64,000 nucleotides of DNA from positions 4,526,001-4,590,000 of the forward strand of contig NZ_CP011131.1 of assembly GCF_001442805.1 (NCBI RefSeq), given 5' to 3'. The DNA comes from Lysobacter gummosus. Its GTDB lineage: Bacteria; Pseudomonadota; Gammaproteobacteria; Xanthomonadales; Xanthomonadaceae. Both the position numbers and the translations under genes were made by a program. Positions 18,199-26,839 of this stretch are shown here, piece by piece (the first letter of the stretch is position 1; the number at the start of each line of letters is the position of its first letter). The notes under the pieces are model-generated. The model was not told the origin of the DNA. It searched no databases and saw only the letters and a list, made by a program, of their open reading frames with translations.

Positions 18199-19506
18199 TT
18201 AATCGGCGGCGGCGACGGCGGCGAGTGTGCGTCCAACCGCTATGCTCTCGTTGATCGATCGATCCTCGGGGTAGTAATACGAAGTATCGGCCATGTAAAA
18301 ACCTGGCACCGGCGTCTTCATCGCCGGCAGCATGGCCTGGAAGCCCGGCGGGCAAATGGTCTGGGCGAAGTCGTAGCGATGGCAATGACGGGCGACAATC
18401 CAGTCGGGGCCGAACGCGGGATTGATCTTCGACAGATAGCCGACGACCTCGTCGATCAACTGTTCGTTGCTGCGGGACCACTTGGGATGGGTCTTGGGCA
18501 TATAGAACGGCGCGTACAGGATGTGCTCGCCCTCGCCCGTGCCGGGATTGAGGTTGGAGTACTCGATGACGCCTGGGATTTCGATCTCCGGATCGCTGAT
18601 GTTCATCCAGAAGTTCGCGCTTAGCGCATGGCGCAACTTGAGGATGACGCAAGCCACCGGGATGTTCTCGATCCGGCGTATGCGATCGGCGAATTCGCGC
18701 GGCAGCGCCGGGACCATGCCCGGCACGTACTGGATCGGAGCGGTTGATAGCACGGCGTCGCAGGCGCGGTCCTCGCCGGCTACGCGCACGCCGGTGACCC
18801 GGCCTTGATCGACGTTGACTTGATCGATGCCTTGCTTGAGATGGATCCTGCCGCCGTGCTCGAGGATGAAGCGCTCCATCGCTTCCAGCACGGTCTCCGA
18901 GCCACCTTCGATATAACCCAGGCTCTCGCTCAGCAGACTGCGCCGGGACAGGGCGATGCGTTTGATCCGCGTGCCGATCCACGAGGCCGAAAGATTGTCG
19001 GTGTATTCGAAGAATTTGAGATGGAAGGTGCGGCGCCAAAGCACGTCGTAACCCCGCTCGCCCAGCCAGCGGCGCAGCCATGCGGTAGCGTTGACCCGAT
19101 CCAGCGCTGTCCAGTCCTTGATGCCCTTGGTCACCATTACATGCAGGGCGTAACGAAACTTGCTGATGAGGCCAAGCTTGGGGAACGCCAGCAACGCGAA
19201 GGGCGTACCCCACTTGTACAACTTGCCGTCGTAGTAATAGCCCATCTTGGTGTCGGTCCACTTCAGCCGGTCCGACAAACCAAGCGAATCCAGCAACTCG
19301 AACAGAGCGTGGTCGGTCTTGCAGATGAAGTGATAGTAGCGTTCGATCTTGAGGCCATCGAAATTAAAGCTGGCCGACATGCCGCCGATGCGATCGTCGC
19401 GTTCGTAGATATCGACCTGGTGACCCTGCTTGAGAAGTTCCATGGCCGCCATCAATCCCATCGGGCCGGAGCCGACGATCGCGAAACGTTTCGGTGCAGT
19501 GGTCAT
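18199..19506 (-). CDS. NAD(P)/FAD-dependent oxidoreductase of the amine-oxidase/protoporphyrinogen-oxidase fold
   Basis: 435 residues. It begins with a Rossmann dinucleotide site FAIVGSGPMGLMAAMELL, continues with YERDDRIGGMSASF, and ends with a second FAD contact region PGFYMADTSYYYPEDRSINESIAVGR. Such proteins oxidise amines, sugars or isoprenoids, or act as flavin mutases; the substrate cannot be told. Its position between the epimerase and gtrA suggests a role in the lipid-linked sugar pathway, perhaps tailoring the glycan or its carrier. The ATG at 19506 gives a normal N-terminus. Confidence 0.75.
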   Translation of the reverse strand: MTTAPKRFAIVGSGPMGLMAAMELLKQGHQVDIYERDDRIGGMSASFNFDGLKIERYYHFICKTDHALFELLDSLGLSDRLKWTDTKMGYYYDGKLYKWGTPFALLAFPKLGLISKFRYALHVMVTKGIKDWTALDRVNATAWLRRWLGERGYDVLWRRTFHLKFFEYTDNLSASWIGTRIKRIALSRRSLLSESLGYIEGGSETVLEAMERFILEHGGRIHLKQGIDQVNVDQGRVTGVRVAGEDRACDAVLSTAPIQYVPGMVPALPREFADRIRRIENIPVACVILKLRHALSANFWMNISDPEIEIPGVIEYSNLNPGTGEGEHILYAPFYMPKTHPKWSRSNEQLIDEVVGYLSKINPAFGPDWIVARHCHRYDFAQTICPPGFQAMLPAMKTPVPGFYMADTSYYYPEDRSINESIAVGRTLAAVAAAD

Positions 19507-19574
19507 TGAGGCTCGGCGTATTCGGGGAGTTAGAGTGATCGGCCCTCGGGTGCGAACCGAAGGGCCTGGAAGCT

Positions 19575-20528
19575 TCAGCGCTTGAGAACGATCTTAGAAT
19601 AGGTCGGATCGCAGTAGCTCTCGCGCACCGCGTCCTCGAAGGCATGCTGGGCGACTCCGAACACCGCCTGAGTGTCCACGCCCTTGAAGTCGTCGCCGGC
19701 CGACAAGGCTTTGAGCTGATCCACGGTAAACGGCGGCTTGCGACTGAACACGGCATAGGTCCGCAGCAGAAAAGCGAACCAGGCGATGGGGATATGCACG
19801 ATCCAGGTGCGCAAGCCCTTGGCCGCCTTGATGGTCTTGATGATGTCGACATAGGTAATGCGAGTGTCGCCGACGATGTCGTAGATCGCGCCTTGCGGTT
19901 CGCGCTCGATGCACTTGACGATGCAGCGGCAGAAGTCGCGCTCGTACAGCGGCTGGCGCATGAACTTGCCGTCGCCCGGGATCGGGAATACCGGCGTGCG
20001 CGCCATGAAGCGCGACAGCCAGCCCAGGTGCTTGGGATCGAACCAGCCGAACATCAGAGTCGGACGCAGCACGCAGTGGCGCAGGCCGCTGTGCACGACC
20101 ATGGCCTCCTGCTGCTTCTTCGTATTGGTGTAATCGTCGTTGGCGACCGAATTCACCACCGACGAGCTTATGTGCACCAGATACGGCATCCGCTGGCGCT
20201 TGCACGCCTCCAGGACGACGCGGGTGGCGTCGATGTTGTTGCGGATGAACAACTCGCCGTGCTTGCCGGTGATCTGCGCATGCAGCTGGATCAGGCAACG
20301 CGCGTCGCGCAGGGCCGGTTCCCACTTCGCCGTTTCGGCAGGGTCCGCCAGATCCGCGTGAATGGCTTCGACATCGGGATGCAGCGACTTGAGGATGTCT
20401 AGGTTGTAGGCGTGCTTGTCAATCGCGACCAGCCGGGTATAGCCCTGTGCCTTCAACTCGACGATCAAATTCTGGCCGACCAGTCCGGCGGCGCCGGTCA
20501 GTACGATCTTGGCGTGCTTGTCGTTCAT
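19575..20528 (-). CDS. NAD-dependent epimerase/dehydratase (extended SDR)
   Basis: 317 residues. N-terminal Rossmann motif VLTGAAGLVGQNLIVEL, a conserved HISSSVVNS strand followed by NTKKQQEAMV. The usual SDR YxxxK Tyr appears as the DDYTNTKKQ segment (Y-T-N-T-K), so the catalytic pair is present. The C-terminal third contains a hydrophobic stretch (IPIAWFAFLLRTYAVF) that may attach it to the membrane. It probably acts on a sugar nucleotide or lipid-linked sugar of the island; exact reaction unknown. It lies 11 bases downstream of the dprE2-like gene. Confidence 0.75.
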   Translation of the reverse strand: MNDKHAKIVLTGAAGLVGQNLIVELKAQGYTRLVAIDKHAYNLDILKSLHPDVEAIHADLADPAETAKWEPALRDARCLIQLHAQITGKHGELFIRNNIDATRVVLEACKRQRMPYLVHISSSVVNSVANDDYTNTKKQQEAMVVHSGLRHCVLRPTLMFGWFDPKHLGWLSRFMARTPVFPIPGDGKFMRQPLYERDFCRCIVKCIEREPQGAIYDIVGDTRITYVDIIKTIKAAKGLRTWIVHIPIAWFAFLLRTYAVFSRKPPFTVDQLKALSAGDDFKGVDTQAVFGVAQHAFEDAVRESYCDPTYSKIVLKR

Positions 20529-20539
20529 CGAAATCCGGC

Positions 20540-21271
20540 TTACAGCTTGATACGGCGAAAGACGAATTCGGGGATGTTCTTGATCGCCTGCATGATTCCC
20601 CACCAGAACCATGGCAGGTAGGCCACGCCGCGGCGCTTGTCGATCGCATCGACGATGCCGCGCGCTATCCGGTCGGGCGTGGCCCACAACGCGCCTTTCT
20701 TGAACGACCGGGTCATCGGCGTATCGACGAAGCCCGGCTTGATCGTCAGCACATTGATCCCGTCGGCGTTGAGACGTTGGCGCAGGCCGCTGAAAAAGGT
20801 GCTGACCGCGGCTTTGGCGCTGCCGTAAAGATAGTTGCTGGCACGGCCGCGATCGCCGGCGACGGACGAGATCGCCGCCAGCGTGGAACCGGACTTGAGC
20901 CGCGGAGCGATCGCCGTGGCCAACGCGATGGTGGACAAGCCATTGGTGGAAAACTCGCGCAGCGCCAGTTCCGCCGACGCCTCGCAAGCCGCCTGGTCGG
21001 GCAAGGTACCGTGCGCGATCAGAACCAGATCGATCTGGCCGAACTCGGCCCAGGCCGCGTCGAGCACGTCCTGATGCCGCTCGTAAGCGTTGACGTCGAA
21101 CGCGCTCACCGCGGTCTTGCCGGCGCCGCGTACGCCCAGGTCGGCGGCGATCGCGCTCAGCCGGTCCAGGTCGCGACCGACCAGATACAGCGCGGCGCCG
21201 CGAGCGGCGTAAACACGGGCGGTGGCCTCGGCGATGGCCGATGTGGCGCCGATGATCAGGACTCGGTACAT
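20540..21271 (-). CDS. DprE2-like short-chain reductase of decaprenyl-phosphate-arabinose synthesis
   Basis: 243 residues. Rossmann start VLIIGATSAIAEATARVYA, Ser in ISSVAGDRGRASN, and the YGSAKAA (YxxxK) catalytic pair, followed by IKPGFVDTPMT. The C-terminus KNIPEFVFRRIKL resembles the mycobacterial DprE2 end RHIPRSIFRKLPI as I recall it. DprE2 reduces the 2-keto intermediate made by DprE1, completing epimerisation of ribose to arabinose on the polyprenyl phosphate. It starts two bases after the dprE1-like stop, so the pair is tightly coupled exactly as in mycobacteria. Confidence 0.85.
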   Translation of the reverse strand: MYRVLIIGATSAIAEATARVYAARGAALYLVGRDLDRLSAIAADLGVRGAGKTAVSAFDVNAYERHQDVLDAAWAEFGQIDLVLIAHGTLPDQAACEASAELALREFSTNGLSTIALATAIAPRLKSGSTLAAISSVAGDRGRASNYLYGSAKAAVSTFFSGLRQRLNADGINVLTIKPGFVDTPMTRSFKKGALWATPDRIARGIVDAIDKRRGVAYLPWFWWGIMQAIKNIPEFVFRRIKL

Positions 21272-21273
21272 GC

Positions 21274-22572
21274 TCACTCCATCACCCGGCGCCAAAAACC
21301 GGACGAGAACTTCGGATCGATATGGGCCTGAAAGCGCGGCCATTGCGGGTATGCGCTACGGAACAGACGGCCGGACATGCGCGCATCCTTGGCCGGATAC
21401 ACCGCGCCGCCGGCCTCGGCGACGATGGCGTCGAGGCGATCGAGCAGCGCGAAGGTCGCCGGGCCGCCATTAGGAAAATCCAATGCCAGCGTCGTGCCGG
21501 GACGAGGAAACGAAAGCAGGCCGAGCGAGGGAATCTCGCCGAATTCTTTCAGCACCGCCAAGAACGAACCGCCGCCGTCGCGCGAGATTTCACCGAGCAT
21601 CGCGGCGATGCCGTCGCGCGCGTTCGCTGGCGGCAGCACGCATTGGTGCTGGAAGAAACCGCGCGGGCCGTACATGCGGTTCCAGTCGCCGATGCCGTCG
21701 AGCGGATAGAAGTAGTTCGCGTAATGAACACTGTCGCGTCGGCGCGGCGCCCGCTGGCGGTGGTAGTACAAGGCGTTGAGCGGACGCAGGCTGAGCCGGT
21801 TGACCAGCGACATGGGCGGTGTGAACGGCATCGCCATAGGCGTCGCCGACGCGGGCACATGCCGGCCGGCGTCGCCGGGCGCATGATCGGCGCGCAGGAA
21901 ATGGCCGCGCCCTAGGGAGCGGCCGCGAGCCATGCAGTCGATCCAGGCGACGGTGTATTCGTGGCTGTGCGCCGATTGCGCCGACAGAGCGAAAAAATCG
22001 TCGAGCTGGCCGAAGCGGATCGACTCGACCTCCATCCACGGACCGGGCACGCGCCGCAATTGCAATTCCGCCCAGACGATCGCGCCGGTCAACCCCAGCC
22101 CACCGACGCTGGCCGCGAACAAATCCTCGCCGGGCGCGCACACCTGGCGGCTGCCGTCGCTGCGCAGCAATTCGAAGCAGCGCAGGTGATGGCCGAAATT
22201 GCCCGAGCCGTGATGGTTTTTGCCGTGCACGTCGTTGGCGATCGCGCCACCCACGGTGACGTAACGGGTGCCCGGCGTCACCGGCAGGAACCAGCCCTGC
22301 GGCAAGGCGATGGCGATGATGTCCGCCAGGGTCACCCCGGCCTCGCAGCGCAACACGCCGCTGGCGGAATCGAACGCGATGAAACGATCGAGACCGCGCA
22401 GGTGCAGCAAGGTGCCGTCCGGGTTGAGGCAACTGTCGCCGTAACTGCGGCCGTTGCCGTAGGGCAGAACGCTGCCATCGACCTGCGGCAATGGCTGGCG
22501 GCGATCGGTCAGCGGCACGATCCGCTGGCGTGCCTGCGGATAACGCCCCCAGGATTGGCCCGGCCGGGTCAT
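21274..22572 (-). CDS. DprE1-like FAD oxidase (decaprenylphosphoryl-ribose 2'-oxidase family)
   Basis: 432 residues from the ATG at 22572, which overlaps the upstream stop as ATGA. VAO-type flavoprotein: PYGNGRSYGD and GGAIANDVHGKNHH (FAD binding, with the His equivalent to DprE1 His132), VGGLGLTGAIVWAEL, and a substrate domain with MYGPRGFFQHQCVLP, LDFPNGG and YPAKDAR (catalytic Lys equivalent). This pattern is specific to DprE1 rather than general FAD-linked oxidases. At the benzothiazinone-target Cys position (mycobacterial Cys387) this protein has Ala in TLALDFP. It oxidises the ribose 2'-OH of a polyprenyl-phosphoryl sugar. Confidence 0.88.
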   Translation of the reverse strand: MTRPGQSWGRYPQARQRIVPLTDRRQPLPQVDGSVLPYGNGRSYGDSCLNPDGTLLHLRGLDRFIAFDSASGVLRCEAGVTLADIIAIALPQGWFLPVTPGTRYVTVGGAIANDVHGKNHHGSGNFGHHLRCFELLRSDGSRQVCAPGEDLFAASVGGLGLTGAIVWAELQLRRVPGPWMEVESIRFGQLDDFFALSAQSAHSHEYTVAWIDCMARGRSLGRGHFLRADHAPGDAGRHVPASATPMAMPFTPPMSLVNRLSLRPLNALYYHRQRAPRRRDSVHYANYFYPLDGIGDWNRMYGPRGFFQHQCVLPPANARDGIAAMLGEISRDGGGSFLAVLKEFGEIPSLGLLSFPRPGTTLALDFPNGGPATFALLDRLDAIVAEAGGAVYPAKDARMSGRLFRSAYPQWPRFQAHIDPKFSSGFWRRVME

Positions 22573-24011
22573 CCGATGGCGCCCAGGGCCAGCAATCCGC
22601 AAAAGACGATCACGATCTGGCTGGCGCGATCGGTGGCCGCGAACACCACCGGATCGTCGTCCATGCCGCCGCGATGGGAGGTCATCCACAGATGGCTGAT
22701 CCAGTACAGCAGCAACGGGCAGATCAGCCATAGCACCTGCGGACGCGCGTACAGCGCCAGGCTTTCCGGGCTATTGATGTAGAGCGCGAACACCAGCACG
22801 GCCAGATAGCCGGCGCTGCTGCCCAGGGATTGGATCAGCGGCAGATCCTCGACCGCATAACCACGGCCGCTGACCTTGCGCTGGCCGTTGCCGAGAATCG
22901 CCGACAACTCGGTGTAGCGCTTGAGCATCGCCAGACTGAGGAAGATGAACATCGAGAACGCGAGCAGCCAGAACGAAAGCGTGGCGCCGATCGCGACCGC
23001 GCCGCCGATGATGCGCAAGGTGTACAAGCTCGCCAACACGATCACATCGACCATGACGATGCGCTTGAGTCGCAGCGAATAGGCCAGGGTCGTCGCGTAG
23101 TACCCCATCAGCACCAGGGCGAACCAGGGGTTGGCGATGAGCGCCAAGGCGAAACCAGCTAGCGCCAACAGCGGCGCCACGAACAGACCGTGCAGCAACG
23201 GCAGGCGCCCGGCGGCGAACGGCCGCAACCGCTTGCGTGGATGCTGCCGGTCGGCGGGCAAGTCGAGCAGATCGTTGAGGACGTAGACGCCCGAAGCGCT
23301 CAGATTGAAAGCGATGAAGGCGAGCACCGAGACGATCACGGCCTCGACATCGAAGAACCGGTGCGAAGCCAGCAACGGCAGGAACACCAGGAGGTTCTTC
23401 AACCACTGGTGGATGCGTAGCGCCTTGATCCAGGTCTTGAACCCGCCGCCCTGCGCAGGCAGTTGGCCGGCGACATCGACGACCTGCGCCGCGCGCGCGG
23501 CCAGGCCCGGCGAACCATTGACGACCCAGGCATTGCGCGCCCGCGCCCACACCGGCAGATCGATGGCGGCGTTGCCCATGTAGTCGAAGCCGCGCTCACC
23601 GAAACGCTCGGCGAGTGCCTGCGCTTTGTTCGCGCCCGACAGATTGACACCGTCGTCGCTGGCCAACACCAGATCGAACACGCCCAGATGGGTCGCGACT
23701 TGTTGCGCGAACTTCGTGTGGCTCGCGGTACACAGCACGCGCGGCCGTGCCTGGGTCTCGCGCAATGCGTCCACCACGCGTTCGTCGTACGGCAAGGTGG
23801 CGACGTCCAGCTCGACTCGCGAGGCGATCTCATGCTTCAGCGCGGCTTTTCCCCGCAGCAGCCAGAACGGCAGCAGGAGCAGCAGCAGCGGTCGCCTGCT
23901 GAACAAGGCCAGCACCGACTCGTACAGCAGATCGGATTTCAGCAAGGTGCCGTCGAGATCGACACACAGGGCGACGGTGCTGCGCTCGGTTTGAGGCGTA
24001 TGTTCCGTCAC
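22569..24011 (-). CDS. HAD phosphatase fused to UbiA-type polyprenyl-phosphate phosphoribosyltransferase
   Basis: 480 residues in two parts. Residues 1-190 are a HAD hydrolase: CVDLDGTLLKSD (nucleophile Asp18 and Asp20), later LASDDGVN and a GNAAIDLPVW motif-IV region. Residues 195-480 are a UbiA transferase with about nine helices: RIHQWLKNLLVF, NDLLDLPADRQHPRKRLRPF, YSLRLKRIVMVDV, and AMLKRYTEL. These match the mycobacterial Rv3806c enzyme, which joins PRPP to decaprenyl phosphate. The HAD half could remove the 5-phosphate, the job of a separate phosphatase in mycobacteria. It overlaps dprE1 by four bases. Confidence 0.88.
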   Translation of the reverse strand: MTEHTPQTERSTVALCVDLDGTLLKSDLLYESVLALFSRRPLLLLLLPFWLLRGKAALKHEIASRVELDVATLPYDERVVDALRETQARPRVLCTASHTKFAQQVATHLGVFDLVLASDDGVNLSGANKAQALAERFGERGFDYMGNAAIDLPVWARARNAWVVNGSPGLAARAAQVVDVAGQLPAQGGGFKTWIKALRIHQWLKNLLVFLPLLASHRFFDVEAVIVSVLAFIAFNLSASGVYVLNDLLDLPADRQHPRKRLRPFAAGRLPLLHGLFVAPLLALAGFALALIANPWFALVLMGYYATTLAYSLRLKRIVMVDVIVLASLYTLRIIGGAVAIGATLSFWLLAFSMFIFLSLAMLKRYTELSAILGNGQRKVSGRGYAVEDLPLIQSLGSSAGYLAVLVFALYINSPESLALYARPQVLWLICPLLLYWISHLWMTSHRGGMDDDPVVFAATDRASQIVIVFCGLLALGAIG

Positions 24012-24118
24012 CGCTCGCTGCCCTGCAGGGTTGAGATGGGTCGAACGCGAACAAGCGCGATCGCCGCGACCGTGCCTGTCGAAATAAGATCAAAGCCAGA
24101 TCGGCCGCCGGACATGGG

Positions 24119-25291
24119 TTACTCCCGCTGCAGGATCGAACGCCATGCGGAAACCACCCGCGCCCCCGCCAGATGCTCGGTGAAATAACCACGCGCCTGT
24201 CTGGCAAGAGAATACCTGCGACGGGAATCCTCGGCGAGCGACGCCAAGGCCCGTGCCAGATCGTTCGCATCGGCGGTCTCGACCGCCAACAGCGGCGGAG
24301 CCGGAACCGCGTGCGGCAGGGACATCTTGCCCTGGCTGACGATGGCCCGCCCGGCGGCCAGATACATGTAGAGCTTGAACGGCAACACCCGCGCGGCCTT
24401 GCCTTCGCCGCCGAATACGCCCAGACAGATATCGGCACCGGCGATCTCCGACGCCAGCGCCTCCAGCGATTGCCATTGACGCACCCAGCTCACCTGAGTG
24501 GCATCGTGTCCGGCGATGAACTCGCTCAACGCCGGCCCCAGTTGTCCGTCGCCGATGAACCGGAAGTGGAAACGCCCGGCGTGCCGCTCATCGCTCAACA
24601 ACCGCTGTATCGCCGACAGGATCGTCGGCACGCCGTGCAATGGAATCAGCGTACCCACGAACAGGACACGCAAGGGCTCATGCGAGTCTTCCACGCCGGA
24701 CGGCACGGCCAGAAACGGCGCTTCGTCGATCGCCAGGGGCAAGGATCGCACTCGCTGCGGTTGCAGGTCGAAGTCGTCGATCATGCTGAGCCGGTTGGCC
24801 TCGGTATCGACCAGGACCATGGACGCGGCGCGCAAGGCGCGGGCTTCGAAACGCTTGATCCATCGCGAGGCCGCGGAGCCGCCGCCGCTGCGATCGCGAT
24901 CGCGATCGCGGAACATCGAGTCCCATATCGAGATGTACGCATCGACGATGCAATAAGGGCGGATGCCGCGCGGCAGCCACGACGCCAGCCACATGAAGAA
25001 GACGCTGGGATAAGGCACGTAGACCGGAACGCTTTCGCCGCCGCGCGCGACCCACAACACTCGCAACAGACTGCACAGATTGCCCAAGCCCAGGCCTGCC
25101 AGCGCACGCAATTGCTTCAAGGGCGAAAGATGCCGCAGCGTCCACAAATGCAGATGCGGCGGCAATTCCCGGCCGAGATCGCGAATACGCGCCACCTCGT
25201 GCGCCTGCAGCAGTTTCAGAGTCTGCTCGGCGTTGGGATAACCCGATCCGGATGCGCGCAGTCCGGCGACGACCAGGGTCTGCGCGATCAT
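24119..25291 (-). CDS. GT4-family glycosyltransferase
   Basis: 390 residues with a GT-B outline: N-terminal sugar-acceptor half (VVAGLRASGSGYPNAEQTL), then VLFVGTLIPLHGVPTIL starting the nucleotide-sugar half, RFIGDGQLGPALS, and the terminal GGEGKAARVLPFKLYMYLAA acidic motif. It would extend a cytoplasmic lipid-linked or other glycan. A GATCGC hexamer repeat near 24890 encodes RDRDRDR. It overlaps the upstream membrane-protein gene by four bases (ATGA) and is followed by a 107-base gap, the largest in the run. Donor and acceptor unknown. Confidence 0.78.
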   Translation of the reverse strand: MIAQTLVVAGLRASGSGYPNAEQTLKLLQAHEVARIRDLGRELPPHLHLWTLRHLSPLKQLRALAGLGLGNLCSLLRVLWVARGGESVPVYVPYPSVFFMWLASWLPRGIRPYCIVDAYISIWDSMFRDRDRDRSGGGSAASRWIKRFEARALRAASMVLVDTEANRLSMIDDFDLQPQRVRSLPLAIDEAPFLAVPSGVEDSHEPLRVLFVGTLIPLHGVPTILSAIQRLLSDERHAGRFHFRFIGDGQLGPALSEFIAGHDATQVSWVRQWQSLEALASEIAGADICLGVFGGEGKAARVLPFKLYMYLAAGRAIVSQGKMSLPHAVPAPPLLAVETADANDLARALASLAEDSRRRYSLARQARGYFTEHLAGARVVSAWRSILQRE

Positions 25292-26148
25292 CGCCCTGCT
25301 CCGCTACGACGCAGCCAGGCATGTCCGGCCAAGGTGCCGGCGCATTCGCTGGCCAGGATCAGAGCCCGGGCGGCGACCACACCGGCCAACACGGTGCTCG
25401 CCTGGACCGCGCCGGACATCGAGGCGATCACCGATTCGCGCACGCCCAGGCCGCCCGGCACCAGAATCGCAAGCACCCCGGCAACCGTGCCGGCGAACAG
25501 CGCCTGGACGAAAGCCAGGGTGTCGGCGGGTTCGACCAGCACCAGATAGGCACCCGCATAAGGCAGCATCGCCAGGGCATAACCGAGTAACGACGCAGCC
25601 AACGGCACGACCTTCACGGTGCTGCGCTTGCCGGTCAGCACGGCCGCCGCGATCAGAACGACGACGGTCAAAAGCGCGGCCGCGCCAACCCACAAGGCGC
25701 CGTCCGGCCGATAGATCAACGCGGACGCGGCCAGCGCGATCGCAGCGCAGATCGACAACGAGAACCCCTGTTCCAACACGCCGACGATCATCGTCGTTCG
25801 CGACGAAACGCCGAACCCGGACAGCATCAGTCCGCGACCGAGAACATGGCCGATACCGACCGGCACGTATTTGGCGAGCAAAGTCGCCAGCCATACCGCG
25901 CTCAGCCGCGGGCCAATCACACCGACGCCGAAGGCCCGGTTGGCCGATGCGAACGCGGCCGCGTTGAAAACCAGGGACAACGCGAACAGCACGAACGCCA
26001 GCAACAAGCGAGCTGGGTCGATGGCGGCGATCGCTTTCAGAAACTGCGGCCCCTGCACGCCCAGATAGCGGGCCGCGAACACCAGCGCCGCTATCGCCAG
26101 CGCATACCCCAGGCCCAGGCGCCAGAACTTGCCCGAATCAGTCGCCAC
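25288..26148 (-). CDS. Lysylphosphatidylglycerol-synthase-TM/AglD-like membrane protein
   Basis: 286 residues, about eight membrane helices, GTG start at 26148 inside the end of the upstream gene. Motifs ATLLAKYVPVGIGHVLGRGLMLSG and VPGGLGVRESVI match the membrane domain shared by MprF and archaeal/bacterial AglD-like proteins (UPF0104). Such stand-alone domains accompany lipid-linked sugar pathways and are proposed flippases or accessory factors. In this run it is a second candidate, beside GtrA, for moving or handling the lipid carrier. That role is inference. Confidence 0.7.
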   Translation of the reverse strand: MATDSGKFWRLGLGYALAIAALVFAARYLGVQGPQFLKAIAAIDPARLLLAFVLFALSLVFNAAAFASANRAFGVGVIGPRLSAVWLATLLAKYVPVGIGHVLGRGLMLSGFGVSSRTTMIVGVLEQGFSLSICAAIALAASALIYRPDGALWVGAAALLTVVVLIAAAVLTGKRSTVKVVPLAASLLGYALAMLPYAGAYLVLVEPADTLAFVQALFAGTVAGVLAILVPGGLGVRESVIASMSGAVQASTVLAGVVAARALILASECAGTLAGHAWLRRSGAGR

Positions 26149-26839
26149 GATCGTGGTCGGCCCGCACCCAGCGGTGCAAATACTGGAACGTCACGAATCC
26201 GCGGAACGGCCAGAAATCCAGGCACTTGGCCGGCACCAGACTCCAGGCCTTGGATTCGATCAGACGCACATTCCGGCGTTCGCCGCGCGGCTCCAGCCCG
26301 GCCGCGCGGCCGAGGCGGATGATGTCGCCGCGCGCGAAGAACCGCAGATGGGTCCGATCGTGGATGCCGCGATCGCGCGCCGGCCAGGTGCCCAGCAATC
26401 CCAGCGCGAGGAAGGTCGAAAGATGGCGAACGTTGGGAATGCTCGTGATCACGCATCCACCAATGGCCAGGCGCTCGGTCAGTGCCTGCAGCACGGGCAA
26501 CGGCTCGGCCAAGTGCTCAAGCACATCGGCGCAGATGATCGCGTCGAAGGGTTCCTGCGCGGCCAGGGCGCGAATCGTTTCGGGATCGTCGATCCGCCCT
26601 TGCAGTATTTCGTCCAGGTTCTCGCGCGCATGCGCGGCCAGTTCGGGCGAGGGCTCGACCCCGATCACGCGTACTTGCGGGCAGCGCTCACGGATCAGCG
26701 CCGCGCTCATGCCGGCGCCGCAGCCCACGTCCAGCACCCTCTTGCTCTGCGGCGGAAGCAGTCGCACGACGTCGGGACGAGCACCTGAGTAGCCGCGAAA
26801 ACGGCTACGCAGTCCGCCGCCGGTCCCTGCTAACGCCAT
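26138..26839 (-). CDS. Class I SAM-dependent methyltransferase
   Basis: 233 residues. Motif I KRVLDVGCGAGMSAALI, acidic motif II VIGVEPSPE, and FDAIICADVLEHL identify a UbiE/COQ5-like fold methyltransferase of the type common in polysaccharide clusters (SIPNVRHLSTF and TKHLRFF-like HDRTHLRFF are typical of this subgroup). It could methylate a sugar of the glycan. It starts within the end of the GT2 gene (10-base overlap) and overlaps the next gene by 11 bases. Confidence 0.8.
   Translation of the reverse strand: MALAGTGGGLRSRFRGYSGARPDVVRLLPPQSKRVLDVGCGAGMSAALIRERCPQVRVIGVEPSPELAAHARENLDEILQGRIDDPETIRALAAQEPFDAIICADVLEHLAEPLPVLQALTERLAIGGCVITSIPNVRHLSTFLALGLLGTWPARDRGIHDRTHLRFFARGDIIRLGRAAGLEPRGERRNVRLIESKAWSLVPAKCLDFWPFRGFVTFQYLHRWVRADHDRGD

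Noticed and set aside
18171..18236. Longer GtrA protein starting at 18236
   Set aside because: That TTG lies inside the upstream gene without a ribosome site, and the extra residues are unlike the family; TTG at 18170 has GAGGTAAG upstream.
24887..24912. GATCGC hexamer microsatellite as a phase-variation tract
   Set aside because: Hexamer changes keep the reading frame (RDRDRDR in the GT4 protein), so it cannot switch the gene off; at most it changes length slightly.
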